Source: a gamma proteobacterium HIMB55
Lineage (GTDB): Bacteria; Pseudomonadota; Gammaproteobacteria; Pseudomonadales; Halieaceae
Length of the DNA: 64,000 nucleotides
Assembly: GCA_000227505.4 (NCBI GenBank)
Contig: AGIF02000001.1
Coordinates: 1,384,035-1,448,034 of the forward strand
Direction: 5' to 3'
This document shows positions 1 through 8,974 of this stretch, piece by piece (the first letter of the stretch is position 1; the number at the start of each line of letters is the position of its first letter). The notes under the pieces are model-generated. The model saw only the letters and a list, made by a program, of their open reading frames with translations, did not search any database and was not told where the DNA came from. A program made the position numbers and the translations under genes.

Positions 1-219
1 TGCAGGGCAGATAACCAGGTTGTCACCCTGAGGCACAACGCGAACCGGATTGCGGAAGAAATAGTAGCACCAGACAGTTAGTCCCACACCGATCCAAAAC
101 AGCGCCTCTGAGAACAATCCCAGGACTAACGCAATGGCGCCAAAAATAGCGACGAACTTTCGTCCCTCTGGGTGCATCGGAACGACCACCGCATCCATCA
201 TATTCATACTTTGCCCCAT
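1..219 (-). CDS. psd: Phosphatidylserine decarboxylase proenzyme, N-terminal part
   Basis: The gene runs off the left edge; 73 codons are visible from the ATG at 219 (a second ATG at 207 is possible). The protein starts with a short polar segment, then '[13 protein letters not shown]', a hydrophobic membrane stretch and '[16 protein letters not shown]' leading into 'VICPA'. That matches the opening of the short, archaeal/rhizobial-type phosphatidylserine decarboxylases, whose next residues are usually the ADG of SPADG. The enzyme converts phosphatidylserine to phosphatidylethanolamine at the inner membrane by a pyruvoyl group made by self-cleavage. The cleavage site lies outside the window, so activity cannot be judged. 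Confidence 0.75.
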   Translation of the reverse strand, partial: MGQSMNMMDAVVVPMHPEGRKFVAIFGAIALVLGLFSEALFWIGVGLTVWCYYFFRNPVRVVPQGDNLVICPA

Positions 220-500
220 ACCGCGATTGCGGTATCTACTACTAAGTCAGTTTATGGGGCGCAAGTATAAGAGGTCTGAACCGACTGTCGAGTTTACTTT
301 TTCATAAAGCAGACGGTGCCTAAGCGAAATTTCACGCCCCGACTGTTACGAAAAACTTGAGAGGCAAGTATTTTGCCCCCCCCTAGTATCACCTAATCGC
401 AGCACCCTAGAGGCCCAAGCGTTTTCCATCAGCCGACAGGCTTGGCGGCCCCTACAGACATGGCCCAGGCCGGGTGCCTCGACTCAACTCTGTTTTCTCT

Positions 501-1421
501 CTAGTTCGAGGATCGAAGTTCGAAAGGTAAGCCAACCAGCTTGTTTAAGGAGTACGGGCGATATCGCTCCAAAAGCGATATGAGTATTGCTGCAGATTCC
601 TCATCGAAAAAGCCGGAGTAGTTGGCAGGACGAAAGTGCATTTGGAAGGCGCGGACTGCTAGCTGAGATTGCTCATCCTCAATGCCCGTTACCGAAACTT
701 TGTAGCCGTATGCCAACAGTAAGGCTTGTTGTTGCTCGGTAGTTAAGGGGTAATGACTCATCAAGCCAACAAGCTCTGTCACGCGACTTTCATCAAACCA
801 GGCGCCAATCCCTGCATCGAAGAGTTGTTTCCAAGGGAATAATGGCCCCGGGTCAACCTTACGGGTGGGTGCAATATCAGCATGACCTACAATCGCTTCA
901 GGGCGAATATCCGGGTGCTGCTCGAGTGTTTGGTTGAGCAATCGCACCAACATATCAATCTGCTCGCTTCCAAACGGCTTAAACGTACAGGCAGTTGCAA
1001 ACTCGGCGCTGTTCCCCAGAGTTGCAATGTCCTTCTCACAACCGGATTGGTTGACGATCTCAATACCAATCGACTGATCGTTGAGACCTGTTTTACCCAC
1101 CCAATAGGATCTTCCTGCATGCCAGGCCCTGTCCGACGTTGACACCAGCTCGTAAACACGAAGGGTGTCACCAGAGTAAGTTAGGTCACCAAGTTCTGGG
1201 ATGAGGTAATGCGCGCTGACGCGCCGCTCCGTCTCCCCCGTTAATATCGCCAAAGAGCGCTCGAAATGCTCCGAGGTGAAATGAATGACTAGATGATTAA
1301 CACGTGAGTTGAAATTGCTAGAGGGCGTCGAGACGATCGGTACACTAGTGCAAGCTGTAATGAGCAAGCAGCTAAGCATTGTCAGTAACGGGCTCTTTGT
1401 CTGAGGAACCGTCCCTTTCAC
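501..1421 (-). CDS. amiD: N-acetylmuramoyl-L-alanine amidase, AmiD-like lipoprotein
   Basis: Zinc amidase of the AmpD/AmiD family (Amidase_2) with a C-terminal peptidoglycan-binding domain. It should cleave the amide bond between muramic acid and the stem peptide. Visible motifs are the first zinc His in 'NHLVIHFTSE', 'GIEIVNQSG', and the second His and Asp in 'VGHADIAPTRKVDPG'. A lipobox 'LLITAC' shows a lipoprotein. I prefer the GTG at 1421 because it yields a complete lipoprotein signal (two Lys before a hydrophobic run, Cys at residue 24). An upstream ATG at 1472 would add 17 residues. The C-terminal 80 residues contain 'AVRAFQMHFRP', typical of the PG_binding_1 fold. It stands alone between intergenic regions and probably acts in cell-wall recycling at the outer membrane. 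Confidence 0.85.
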   Translation of the reverse strand: MKGTVPQTKSPLLTMLSCLLITACTSVPIVSTPSSNFNSRVNHLVIHFTSEHFERSLAILTGETERRVSAHYLIPELGDLTYSGDTLRVYELVSTSDRAWHAGRSYWVGKTGLNDQSIGIEIVNQSGCEKDIATLGNSAEFATACTFKPFGSEQIDMLVRLLNQTLEQHPDIRPEAIVGHADIAPTRKVDPGPLFPWKQLFDAGIGAWFDESRVTELVGLMSHYPLTTEQQQALLLAYGYKVSVTGIEDEQSQLAVRAFQMHFRPANYSGFFDEESAAILISLLERYRPYSLNKLVGLPFELRSSN

Positions 1422-1717
1422 AAACCCAAGCACAAGGCCAAACGGCTCAAATATCGTGTTAGAAACTGCCATAATGCTTCATTAATGATTCACCTACACC
1501 GCTTAGTGATCAGTGTAAGTTCTTCGACTCCGTCTTGATCGACACAAAACTGCATGGCTTTACCCAGTCGCTTGACTCACATTACCAAACACATCTAGCC
1601 AACTCAGAATTAGCCTACATTGCGTGAGGTGTGATTCACAGCAGTTTGCCGTAGCTCGCCTCTAACGACTAAAACCAAACCGAGTCGCGTGCTGACACCA
1701 AACCGCATGCGATCATA

Positions 1718-1746
1718 TTGACAGTATTTATGCCACAACATACCGT
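1718..1746 (+). promoter_or_regulatory. Possible sigma-70 promoter of the DUF2855 gene
   Basis: A perfect -35 hexamer TTGACA (1718-1723) is followed after 17 bp by a poor -10 (TACCGT, 1741-1746). Transcription would start almost at the GTG at 1753, giving a nearly leaderless mRNA, or a short leader if translation starts at the ATG at 1777. Apart from this I see nothing in the roughly 330-base gap 1422-1752. Confidence 0.35.
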
Positions 1747-1752
1747 CATCAG

Positions 1753-2883
1753 GTGTCTCAAAAACCTGTGATTGCTATGACTCATAACCCCTACACGCTG
1801 TCCTTAAATATCGACGATTTTCGTCAGCATGAAGTTGCAGGGCCGCTTAACAATGCGACCAACGAACTCAACGAGGGGGAGGTCTTGTTTCGCGTCGACA
1901 AACTCGCGCTGACAGCAAACTCGATCAGCTACGGTTTCGCAGGCAAGTCCGGCTTGATTCGATACCTCGACATCTACCCAGCGGAAGAGGGCTCCGCAAA
2001 TCTCCCCTGCTGGGGCTATGCTGATGTTATTGAGTCCAAGAACCCTTCGTTCCAAATTGGCGATCGTGTCTATGGATTCCTGCCGATTGCGTCTCACGTC
2101 ATCATGCAACCTGGCAAGGTAAGCCCCAGCGGGTTCACTGATATCCGTCCCTGCCGTGCAGTGGTGCCCCCGTTTTACAACGAGTATGCGCTCACGAACA
2201 GCGAGCCAGGCTATGCACCCGAGTTTGAGGAGGCGATTATGCTCTTTAGACCGCTCTTTGGGACGTCGTTCCTGATGCAAAGCTACTGCGAGGACCACGC
2301 TTTTCATGGTGCCAAGCGAGTTATTGTCACATCAGCATCGGCAAAAACCGCCATGGGGTTTGGCTACTTGATGAATAAGAACTTCAACGGGGTCATCGAG
2401 TGTATTGGGCTCACCTCAGCCAAAAACCGCGCCTTTGTAGAGAGCCTTGATTGCTATGATCAAGTGCTCACCTACGACGAAATCGATCAAATCGATGTGG
2501 GTGAGCAGACAATCATCTTCGATGTCGCCGGCAACAGCGACGTGGTGGCAGCGCTTCATCAACGTCTTGGTGAAACCATCCCCTACTCTGGTTCCGTTGG
2601 AAAAACGCATTGGGATGCGGGCGCGTTCGGTGCCTCCACACCACTGCCCGGCGCAAAACCCATCTTTTGGTCCGCGCCTGACCAAATCGCCGTCTTACGC
2701 GAGCGCATTGGGTCTGGAGAGATGATGCGGCAAATGGGCGGTGCGATGGTTGACTTCATCATGGCGGCGCACAGCTGGCTCCAAATATCCGAGTCGCGGG
2801 GCCCCGAGGAAATCGCCGAGAGGATCGTCGCCATGCTGGACGGTGAGGTTAGTGCCCAAGACGGCATCATTTTGCGACCTTGA
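1753..2883 (+). CDS. DUF2855 family protein
   Basis: A 376-residue protein matching my recollection of the DUF2855 family, a group of uncharacterised proteins distantly like medium-chain dehydrogenases. Support is 'NSISYGFAGKSGLIRYLDIYP', a GroES-like opening with 'GDRVYGFLPIASHV', and a central segment 'RVIVTSASAKTAMGFGYLM' that resembles the start of a Rossmann fold. I see no zinc-ligand cluster. The start is a GTG at 1753; an in-frame ATG at 1777 would drop eight residues. It has no close functional partner: the next gene follows after 35 bp on the same strand and encodes an unrelated exported protein. Substrate unknown. Confidence 0.7.
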   Translation: MSQKPVIAMTHNPYTLSLNIDDFRQHEVAGPLNNATNELNEGEVLFRVDKLALTANSISYGFAGKSGLIRYLDIYPAEEGSANLPCWGYADVIESKNPSFQIGDRVYGFLPIASHVIMQPGKVSPSGFTDIRPCRAVVPPFYNEYALTNSEPGYAPEFEEAIMLFRPLFGTSFLMQSYCEDHAFHGAKRVIVTSASAKTAMGFGYLMNKNFNGVIECIGLTSAKNRAFVESLDCYDQVLTYDEIDQIDVGEQTIIFDVAGNSDVVAALHQRLGETIPYSGSVGKTHWDAGAFGASTPLPGAKPIFWSAPDQIAVLRERIGSGEMMRQMGGAMVDFIMAAHSWLQISESRGPEEIAERIVAMLDGEVSAQDGIILRP

Positions 2884-2930
2884 ACGTTTTTAATCGCTTA
2901 CCCAGTTACTGATCCTATGTGCTGACATCT

Positions 2931-3617
2931 ATGTTGAAGCTGCTCAAATACCTCATTGCTATCGCGCTGAGCCTTATTTTGGGACTGTTTTGGTTAGCTT
3001 ATCTATCGCCTCGCCCCCCGTTGACCATCGACCCCGAAACACTCGCTGGTGATGGCTCAGTTTTGAACTACTGCGAGCTACCCGCGCTCGATGGTACAGG
3101 CCTAATGGCGAGGGATATCCCCAAAGGGAACACACCAAGCTGCGCCTACGATCACTTCCCATTGCCTATTTTGCGAGACTGCACAGAGCCACTATCGGAG
3201 GGCGCAGATGACATCCGAGGGCTCTGGCGCGCAATTAGCGGCGCACGCACGGGTCACGTGGAAAGAGTGGAGCAATGCGGGGAGCGAGTTGTTGTCACCG
3301 CAGCCGGGATCATCCACGACTATGGTCCTAATAGCTCGGGGGGGCTCAATACGAATGACACGGAGGGGCGCGTACTCTTCACCGCAGGCAATCGCGAATA
3401 CTGCATGCGCACATCTGCCTCGATGATTTGGGAAGAAAAGGTGCTCAATTTTTACGTCTTTGGATGGGGCCCAAAAGTCGTTAGACGCTACCGGGAGGAT
3501 GATTTACTTGTGTGGGAGTATGCGGACGGGAGCATTAACAAGATGGAACGGCTGTGCCAGCTTCCGGATTCGCACAAGAATCCCACACCCCGTGGTCCGC
3601 GCTTCAAACTATTTTGA
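2931..3617 (+). CDS. Hypothetical exported or membrane-anchored Cys-rich protein
   Basis: I do not recognise this 228-residue protein. It starts with 'MLKLLKYLIAIALSLILGL', a single hydrophobic helix after two lysines, so it is either anchored in the inner membrane or exported. The rest is polar with six cysteines spread over the chain ('LNYCELPALDG', 'SCAYDHFPLP', 'RDCTEP', 'VEQCGERV', 'EYCMRTSA', 'ERLCQLP'), which suggests periplasmic disulfides. An upstream GTG at 2919 would add four residues. It follows the DUF2855 gene by about 47 bp on the same strand and may be co-transcribed. No catalytic motif is visible. Confidence 0.6.
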   Translation: MLKLLKYLIAIALSLILGLFWLAYLSPRPPLTIDPETLAGDGSVLNYCELPALDGTGLMARDIPKGNTPSCAYDHFPLPILRDCTEPLSEGADDIRGLWRAISGARTGHVERVEQCGERVVVTAAGIIHDYGPNSSGGLNTNDTEGRVLFTAGNREYCMRTSASMIWEEKVLNFYVFGWGPKVVRRYREDDLLVWEYADGSINKMERLCQLPDSHKNPTPRGPRFKLF

Positions 3618-3681
3618 TCACGCTTCATTGTTGGCGCCTCGTTAGCGCCAGACTAAACCATCGCTCTTTTGTCGTCTTGTC

Positions 3682-4290
3682 TTACCCTGCGAGTAGCGCC
3701 TGACGCACAAGAGGAAGCTGGTCGTTCCCGAAATAGAGCTGACTCTCATTCACGATCATTGTCGGCGATCCGTAGGCACCCTTGGCAATCGCCTCTTCCG
3801 TATTTGCTCGCAATCGGTCTTTGACGTCTTGCATGGTGGTTTGTTGGACCAGCGCGTCACCATCGATGCCCAAGCTGTTTGCGATATCAGCCACAACCTC
3901 AGGATCATCGATATTTCTTCCGTCGGCGAAATACGCGTCAAAGGCCGCTTTCGTGAAACGGAAAAGTAACGATTGATCCTCCTCCAACACGCAGCACGCA
4001 CGCATGGGCAGCACTGACTTAACAGGGTGATGCACCGTTGGGAAATCCAAGGGGAGACCTGCCAAACGCGCCCACTCATGCAGCCACGTGAAGTTATGAA
4101 TCACCTTTGGATCGTTAGGGTTAGACCGCGCGGCGTAAACGCTTTGATTTACTGCATTAAAGACGCCACCGACAAGAAACGGACGCCAGCTAACATCTGC
4201 TTTGGTATTCGAAAGCACCTCCTGCACATTATTGAAGGCGAGATAGGTCCACGGAGATGAGAGGTCATAGAAAAAGGTTAGCTTGGCCAC
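3682..4290 (-). CDS. 2-hydroxychromene-2-carboxylate isomerase / DsbA-like thioredoxin-fold protein
   Basis: A 202-residue protein of the HCCA isomerase/kappa-class GST family (DSBA domain). It opens with 'LTFFYDLSSPWTYLAF', where the Ser-Pro replaces the CxxC of true DsbA, and ends with 'GAYGSPTMIVNESQLYFG', the typical cis-Pro/substrate loop of this family. Family members use glutathione to isomerise aromatic intermediates such as 2-hydroxychromene-2-carboxylate in naphthalene degradation, but most genomic copies have unknown substrates and no aromatic pathway is nearby. It is convergent with the gene before it and divergent from the GST at 4542, which suggests a shared glutathione-related role. 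Confidence 0.85.
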   Translation of the reverse strand: MAKLTFFYDLSSPWTYLAFNNVQEVLSNTKADVSWRPFLVGGVFNAVNQSVYAARSNPNDPKVIHNFTWLHEWARLAGLPLDFPTVHHPVKSVLPMRACCVLEEDQSLLFRFTKAAFDAYFADGRNIDDPEVVADIANSLGIDGDALVQQTTMQDVKDRLRANTEEAIAKGAYGSPTMIVNESQLYFGNDQLPLVRQALLAG

Positions 4291-4541
4291 AGGCTACTCC
4301 CAATGAAAGTGACAACTGCATAGACGACTAAGAATTAGAGGCACCATAGTCGGCTCTGAAGCTTTTGGTTTCAAGCCAACTCCCTGCAAACCTCAGGCGG
4401 TGATACAGTAGCCATGCAGATTGTGGCACCTGACGAATTCTGCAAGTCAGCAGCACCTTGTTGACCATCAGTGGCCGCAACAAGAACCAAAAGAATCACA
4501 AGAATAAACTCTAATCCCTTAGTCAACTTTTAGAGGTAACT

Positions 4542-5183
4542 ATGCTTAAAGTCCACGGTGTTCATGGCTCGCCATTCGTCAGAAAAGTACTTATCGCGCT
4601 TGAACTAAAGGGTCTCGATTACGAGATGGTGGCTCAAATGCCCTTCACAGGGGACGAGGAGTATAAAAAGCTAAATCCTCTTGGAAAGATCCCTACCTTG
4701 GTAGACGGCGATCTCACACTGGGCGACTCAAAAGTGATTTGCCGTTATCTCGAGGCAGCTTATCCGGAGGTACCGGTCTACCCTAATACGCTTCAAGACA
4801 AAGCCATGGCGGATTGGTATGACGACTTTGCGTCAGGACCTATTGCGGAACTCGCTGCCGGGATTTTCTTTCAGCGCTTTATGCGTCCGAGGGCCTTCAA
4901 ACAGGAGCCTGACGAGGCATTAATCAGCAATATCATCGAGAAAAAGCTACCGCCGCTGCTCAGTTACATTGAGGGTCAGCTGCCAGAAGAGGGCTTTATG
5001 TTTGGTACGTTTACGCTCGCTGACTTAACACTGGTAACACCGTTTATCAACGCAAGCTACGCGGGGTATGACGTCCCTGCCGAGACCTATCCAAAATTCT
5101 CAGCGCTCTTCAAAGCTGTTAAGGCACAACCGGCGGTTGCTAAAATTCTGAGCCAAGAAGCCAAGGCCTTGGGGTTCGGCTAA
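4542..5183 (+). CDS. Glutathione S-transferase family protein
   Basis: A 213-residue GST. The N-terminal thioredoxin-like domain shows 'HGSPFVRKVLIALELKGL', where the Ser is the likely glutathione-activating residue, and 'NPLGKIPTLVDGD' with the cis-Pro, followed by 'LGDSKVICRYLE' (the Ser that binds the gamma-glutamyl part). An all-helical C-terminal domain follows, with 'FTLADLTLVTPFINA' as the conserved helix. An SD-like AGAGGT precedes the ATG. It is flanked by two other thioredoxin-fold genes on the opposite strand. Substrate unknown; detoxification or a ring-opening isomerase role are both possible. Confidence 0.88.
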   Translation: MLKVHGVHGSPFVRKVLIALELKGLDYEMVAQMPFTGDEEYKKLNPLGKIPTLVDGDLTLGDSKVICRYLEAAYPEVPVYPNTLQDKAMADWYDDFASGPIAELAAGIFFQRFMRPRAFKQEPDEALISNIIEKKLPPLLSYIEGQLPEEGFMFGTFTLADLTLVTPFINASYAGYDVPAETYPKFSALFKAVKAQPAVAKILSQEAKALGFG

Positions 5184-5205
5184 TTAAATCCATCTAACAG
5201 GCAGA

Positions 5206-5238
5206 GGGCGAGCAACGTTTAGCTGCCCGTCCTTTTTT
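5206..5238 (+). terminator. Probable intrinsic terminator after the GST gene
   Basis: GGGC-(G)-AGC pairs with GCT-GCCC around an 8-nt loop, then GT and CCTTTTTT. The one-base bulge makes the stem imperfect. It lies 23 bp past the GST stop codon. Confidence 0.5.
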
Positions 5239-5282
5239 CTCGTTCCAACTCGTTACTGCTGAATGGCGCGAGCCATCAGAGG

Positions 5283-6653
5283 TCAGTTCTGCGTGCTTAA
5301 GCGCCGAATCTCCCTCGCCACCAGCCACAAGCGGTCTTGTCCCCATATTTCCAGCTGGACGTTACCCTGCGCGTCGATCAAGCGATAGCTGGGGACACCC
5401 CAGAGCCCGCCCTCGTACATAGACAGACGATTATCCTCGAGCATTGTCTCCCACTCGCTCTCTCCGAGATGAGTTTGAGCCTCGCGCCAATCAAGACCCG
5501 CGGCCTCAACCACTCGCTTGAGCCCGCGATTGTTATTGGTGTTCACACCCATTGAAAACGCATGCTTGAGGAAACTTGAGAGCAGCGCAGTGCCGCGCCC
5601 CTGTGAAACAGCCCAAGGGTAAATCGAGTAGCACCTCCGAACTGGGTTGCCAATCGGGTCATGGAAGTTTCCGTAGGGCACGCCGCGCCGCCGCGCTTCA
5701 CGGGCGGTATCCGAAAAAATATACATACCCTTTTCACGGGTCGCCGGGACACCCCGCATCACCATGGGGAGCACTGGACGCATCACAAAGTTGATACCAA
5801 TCCGCTCTGCTAGCGCCACGGTCTCGTCAAACACGATCGATGTGTATGGGCTTCGCAGAGACGGGAAGAACTCAAGTGTCAGCTCTGAAGCATCCGATAC
5901 ACCCTCGACGGAGACCGCTGGGCAAGGCGCAACGAAAGGCTCATTGGGTGCTCTGGAAGCGCCAAGGCTCACCAGGCGCTCCTCGAGGTAATGGAGTCGA
6001 TCGATACCCCAGTACCACTCACCCTCGTAGTAGAACATGGCGCCCGAATAGTGCTTGAGTTGTGCTCGTAATTCGGTACCCGCATCAAGTAGTGCCTCAA
6101 TATCGGCGTCAGTCGCATGACCATACGACTCAGCTAACGACTCAAGCGCCTTGGAGTCATTGCGCCAAAGCGCTTCCCCTATTCTCGGCAAGACCTCAGC
6201 CATATCTTCAGATTTGACAGAGGCTGAAATGGAACGCGCTAAGTGAATATTTTCACTCTTCGGGTCTTCGGCGTTCACAGGAAAATCTAACCCATATTCA
6301 GACGCAATTAGGGATGCGTCATACCGAGACAATTTCAAAAGTAACGCGGCATCAGGCGCGTTTTTGCCTTCGGGACCTCGAACGAGATGGCACCTGAGCT
6401 CGACATCGTAGCGTTCAGCAAATTGCGATAACACTTGGGCGGCTAGATAGCTGTAGCCATCTTCAGTTTGATGGAAGTAATCAACGACGTGGCGGCGACC
6501 CTCTTTTTGCCGAACACGATCGGCCTTCTTGCGGCGCTTCTCAAAACGCCCTTCGCTGTTCATGAGCATTGCAAGTCGAGAGGTTAGCCACCTTTGCAAG
6601 GGCGTTGGATCCATGGTGGCCGCGCCACCCTGCTCTTTGAATTGTTGCGACAT
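5283..6653 (-). CDS. Tandem DsbA/HCCA-isomerase-like protein
   Basis: A 456-residue protein that seems to contain two thioredoxin-fold DSBA units. The first begins near residue 57 ('VVDYFHQTEDGYSYLAAQVL'). The second begins near residue 255 ('LTLEFFPSLRSPYTSIVFDE') and has 'CYSIYPWAVSQG' and a C-terminal 'GLWGVPSYRLIDAQGN' cis-Pro loop. Single-domain family members have about 200 residues, so this is roughly double length. Neither unit has a CxxC, so disulfide oxidase activity is unlikely and an isomerase or glutathione-linked role is more likely. The N-terminal 50 residues are rich in Lys/Arg. There is no signal peptide, so the protein should be cytoplasmic. Confidence 0.75.
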   Translation of the reverse strand: MSQQFKEQGGAATMDPTPLQRWLTSRLAMLMNSEGRFEKRRKKADRVRQKEGRRHVVDYFHQTEDGYSYLAAQVLSQFAERYDVELRCHLVRGPEGKNAPDAALLLKLSRYDASLIASEYGLDFPVNAEDPKSENIHLARSISASVKSEDMAEVLPRIGEALWRNDSKALESLAESYGHATDADIEALLDAGTELRAQLKHYSGAMFYYEGEWYWGIDRLHYLEERLVSLGASRAPNEPFVAPCPAVSVEGVSDASELTLEFFPSLRSPYTSIVFDETVALAERIGINFVMRPVLPMVMRGVPATREKGMYIFSDTAREARRRGVPYGNFHDPIGNPVRRCYSIYPWAVSQGRGTALLSSFLKHAFSMGVNTNNNRGLKRVVEAAGLDWREAQTHLGESEWETMLEDNRLSMYEGGLWGVPSYRLIDAQGNVQLEIWGQDRLWLVAREIRRLSTQN

Positions 6654-6823
6654 AAATCCCCCGTAAAATATGAGCCACTGGCTATGCGTGAATGCTTCTT
6701 TTGCTATTTACCAGCGTATAAATCGATATCCCCGCGATGAGGGGTAAACATATGGCACGTGGACTGCCATATCAATAACAAGCGGTGGTTGGTATGAGAG
6801 TGCGAGATGCTAAAACAAGAGCG

Positions 6824-7402
6824 TTAGATCAATTTCCGAAATGCGGTCAGGATAACCGCGCGCGCGTCTGGCACAGACATTCCTTGGATCTCACGAATGC
6901 GATGCCACATTTCAAAGGACAAATAAGCGTCTGCTAATTGCCGCTCCTCGTCTGAAAGCGATTTAAATTCAGGAATCCACGTTTCTTTGTTGTTGAGGGA
7001 CTGTTTTTGATAGCGCGCGTAATTGTCTTTGAGTACTTGGGAGCTCCACCTAAGTGACTTCGTCGCGACCAGGAGATTTCTGTGAGTCTCAAACGCATCC
7101 GTATAAGTCGTAACCAATGACGCCAGCCGCTCTCCAAGTGTCCCGTCTCGCTCACCCCGGTTGAGAAAACTATCAACGACCGACGCTGAAATTTGCGCAT
7201 CGACCGCCAGGAACAAACTGTCCATATCCTCAAATTGCCGGAAGAACGACCGAATTCCCACGCCAGCTCGCTCCGCAATTTCCCGCGCTGTGGGCGCGAA
7301 ATTACCCTCTTGGATCAATGCCAAAGCAGCGTCAATCATCGCTTTGCGACTGCGCTCAGTGCGCTGGCGACGACCATCGGATATTTGGGTTACTGCTGTC
7401 AT
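6824..7402 (-). CDS. TetR family transcriptional regulator
   Basis: A 192-residue TetR-type repressor. The helix-turn-helix lies at about residues 35-55 ('TAREIAERAGVGIRSFFRQF'), followed by the usual variable ligand-binding helices with 'RNLLVATKSLRW'. I start at the ATG at 7402, which gives the usual short tail ('MTAVTQISDGRRQRTERSRK') before the DNA-binding helices; an ORF extends to 7534 but the added residues look non-coding. It is divergent from the sterol-desaturase-type gene at 7673 across a 270-bp gap, so it probably controls that gene and itself. The ligand may be a lipid or sterol-like compound (inference). Confidence 0.85.
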   Translation of the reverse strand: MTAVTQISDGRRQRTERSRKAMIDAALALIQEGNFAPTAREIAERAGVGIRSFFRQFEDMDSLFLAVDAQISASVVDSFLNRGERDGTLGERLASLVTTYTDAFETHRNLLVATKSLRWSSQVLKDNYARYQKQSLNNKETWIPEFKSLSDEERQLADAYLSFEMWHRIREIQGMSVPDARAVILTAFRKLI

Positions 7403-7568
7403 AACGAATAAAGAATTAAACGCACCAGTGTGTAGTGAGGTTGTACCACAAACTCCTATTTGAGGTGAGGCTGGCTGTACCCCTTTACAACCAAATACCT
7501 CACACAGGGGAATCGCGATACGCGGGCGATACACGTCGCATCACAAAACCCGCTACAATCCTCCGCTA

Positions 7569-7587
7569 CACTCTCACCACCAGAGTG
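7569..7587. promoter_or_regulatory. Inverted repeat in the TetR/desaturase divergent region
   Basis: CACTCT-N7-AGAGTG, six-bp arms, about 85 bp before the hydroxylase start. It has the size of a TetR-family operator, but the arms are short, so it may be chance. Confidence 0.3.
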
Positions 7588-7672
7588 CACAATGAAACGT
7601 CTGGACACGGAACGCTTAAAGCACTTGTGCAACGTGCGCCAGGCAGAACAATAATTAGATCTGAGCTATGTA

Positions 7673-8761
7673 ATGCGAAATCAAACTTTACCCCATGAAG
7701 AAACATCAGCCTCTGTCATCGAGCGATGGATGGGTGCGCCGTTAAACCTCATTGAGGAACTTGGCCACTTTTTATTGGTCACGCCGCTAAACGCAGCGTT
7801 GCGGCAACTGGACCGCCTGTCATACAAACTCGAGGGCACGCTCCTGAGAGAGGTCATCTCACACACCCTCTTTCCAGTGACACTCATTGTTTCTATGTGG
7901 TTGGGTTTCAAAGCCACTGAACAAGGCGCTTCTATCACCTCTATCGGCACGCTCGCACTGATACCGGTTGTCTACGGCCTCTTTGCAGCTCCGCTCGAAC
8001 GACTTATGCCGTTTAGCCGAAACTGGCTCGAGGGCGGAAACGACATGACGGTAGACGTGATGATGTTCATATCAAATGCGTTCTGGAATGGCTTCGCGAA
8101 ATACCTAATTCAGGTGCTATTTCTGGTTTCGCTTGTTGAGATGCTTGAGCCCTATGGACATTCGCTGTGGCCCAACGAACTCCCGGGCGCGGTTCAAGTC
8201 ATGCTGTTTATTTTGATCAAGGACTTTTTCAGATATTGGTTGCACCGTGCCCTCCACGAGAACGCGTTTCTCTGGCGCTTTCACGCAACACACCACTCGG
8301 TGAAACGTCTTTATTGGCTGAACGGGATCCGCAGTCATCCGGTAGAAGTCATAGTTCAGGCTATTTTATTCGCCGCGCCCTTCGCGCTGCTCCAGCCATC
8401 CGCTGAAATCGTCATGGTGGCTATATTCATGCAACTCAGTATCGGTATTTTCCAGCACTCAAATATCGACCTTAAACTGGGTTTCTGGGAGTACATATTT
8501 TCCATTGGCGATAACCACCGCTATCACCACTACCCCAACAAGGCGATTGGCGACTGCAATTACGGTGGTGAATTCATTGTCTGGGATATTTTGTTTGGTA
8601 CCTTCCACAAGGTGAAAGGTGAGCGACCCAGCGACGATATCGGAATTGGTGGGTCTCCTGATTACCCCATGACCATGATGGGACAACTCATCGCGCCGTT
8701 CTTAAAAAATCAGCGCTTTGATTCGGCAACGCAAAAAGCGAATCAAGCTACGGACCACTAG
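7673..8761 (+). CDS. Sterol desaturase / fatty acid hydroxylase family protein
   Basis: A 362-residue integral membrane di-iron oxygenase (FA_hydroxylase superfamily). The histidine clusters are complete: 'HRALHENAFLWRFHATHHSV' around residues 190-210 and 'GDNHRYHHYPN' near residue 285, plus 'HSNIDL'. Several hydrophobic helices occupy the first 180 residues. The last 25 residues ('FLKNQRFDSATQKANQATDH') form a soluble tail. Family members hydroxylate or desaturate sterols, fatty acids, carotenoids or alkylglycerols, and the substrate cannot be read from sequence. It is divergent from a TetR regulator. A decayed copy of its 3' end lies just downstream. Confidence 0.9.
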   Translation: MRNQTLPHEETSASVIERWMGAPLNLIEELGHFLLVTPLNAALRQLDRLSYKLEGTLLREVISHTLFPVTLIVSMWLGFKATEQGASITSIGTLALIPVVYGLFAAPLERLMPFSRNWLEGGNDMTVDVMMFISNAFWNGFAKYLIQVLFLVSLVEMLEPYGHSLWPNELPGAVQVMLFILIKDFFRYWLHRALHENAFLWRFHATHHSVKRLYWLNGIRSHPVEVIVQAILFAAPFALLQPSAEIVMVAIFMQLSIGIFQHSNIDLKLGFWEYIFSIGDNHRYHHYPNKAIGDCNYGGEFIVWDILFGTFHKVKGERPSDDIGIGGSPDYPMTMMGQLIAPFLKNQRFDSATQKANQATDH

Positions 8762-8786
8762 TCGCTGACAGGACCTATCCCAGTGC

Positions 8787-8890
8787 TGCCCCAATAAGCT
8801 TGACGTGGCAGCCCATCGGGTTACTTTTAAAAAAAGCCAGCGATTTGATTCAGGGTCGAAACAGAAAGGCAAGTCGCGACAACGAGTCAT
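8787..8890 (+). pseudogene. Remnant of a duplicated sterol-desaturase-family 3' end
   Basis: From about 8791 one frame reads PISLTWQPIGLLLKK, which aligns without gaps to PMTMMGQLIAPFLKN in the C-terminus of the gene just upstream. After a one-base frame change the similarity continues as KKSQRFDSGSKQKGK against KNQRFDSATQKANQ. At DNA level 'AAAAAA-(G)-CCAGCGATTTGATTC' parallels 'AAAAAATCAGCGCTTTGATTC'. I read this as the tail of a second, paralogous gene copy of which only the end survives, with no start codon and a frameshift. Confidence 0.6.
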
Positions 8891-8974
8891 TTATGCGACT
8901 CGGCGCGATGCTCTCTTAAAGCTGACTAGTACAAACATAAACCGCGCCACAATGACGCAGCGAAAATTAGAAAC

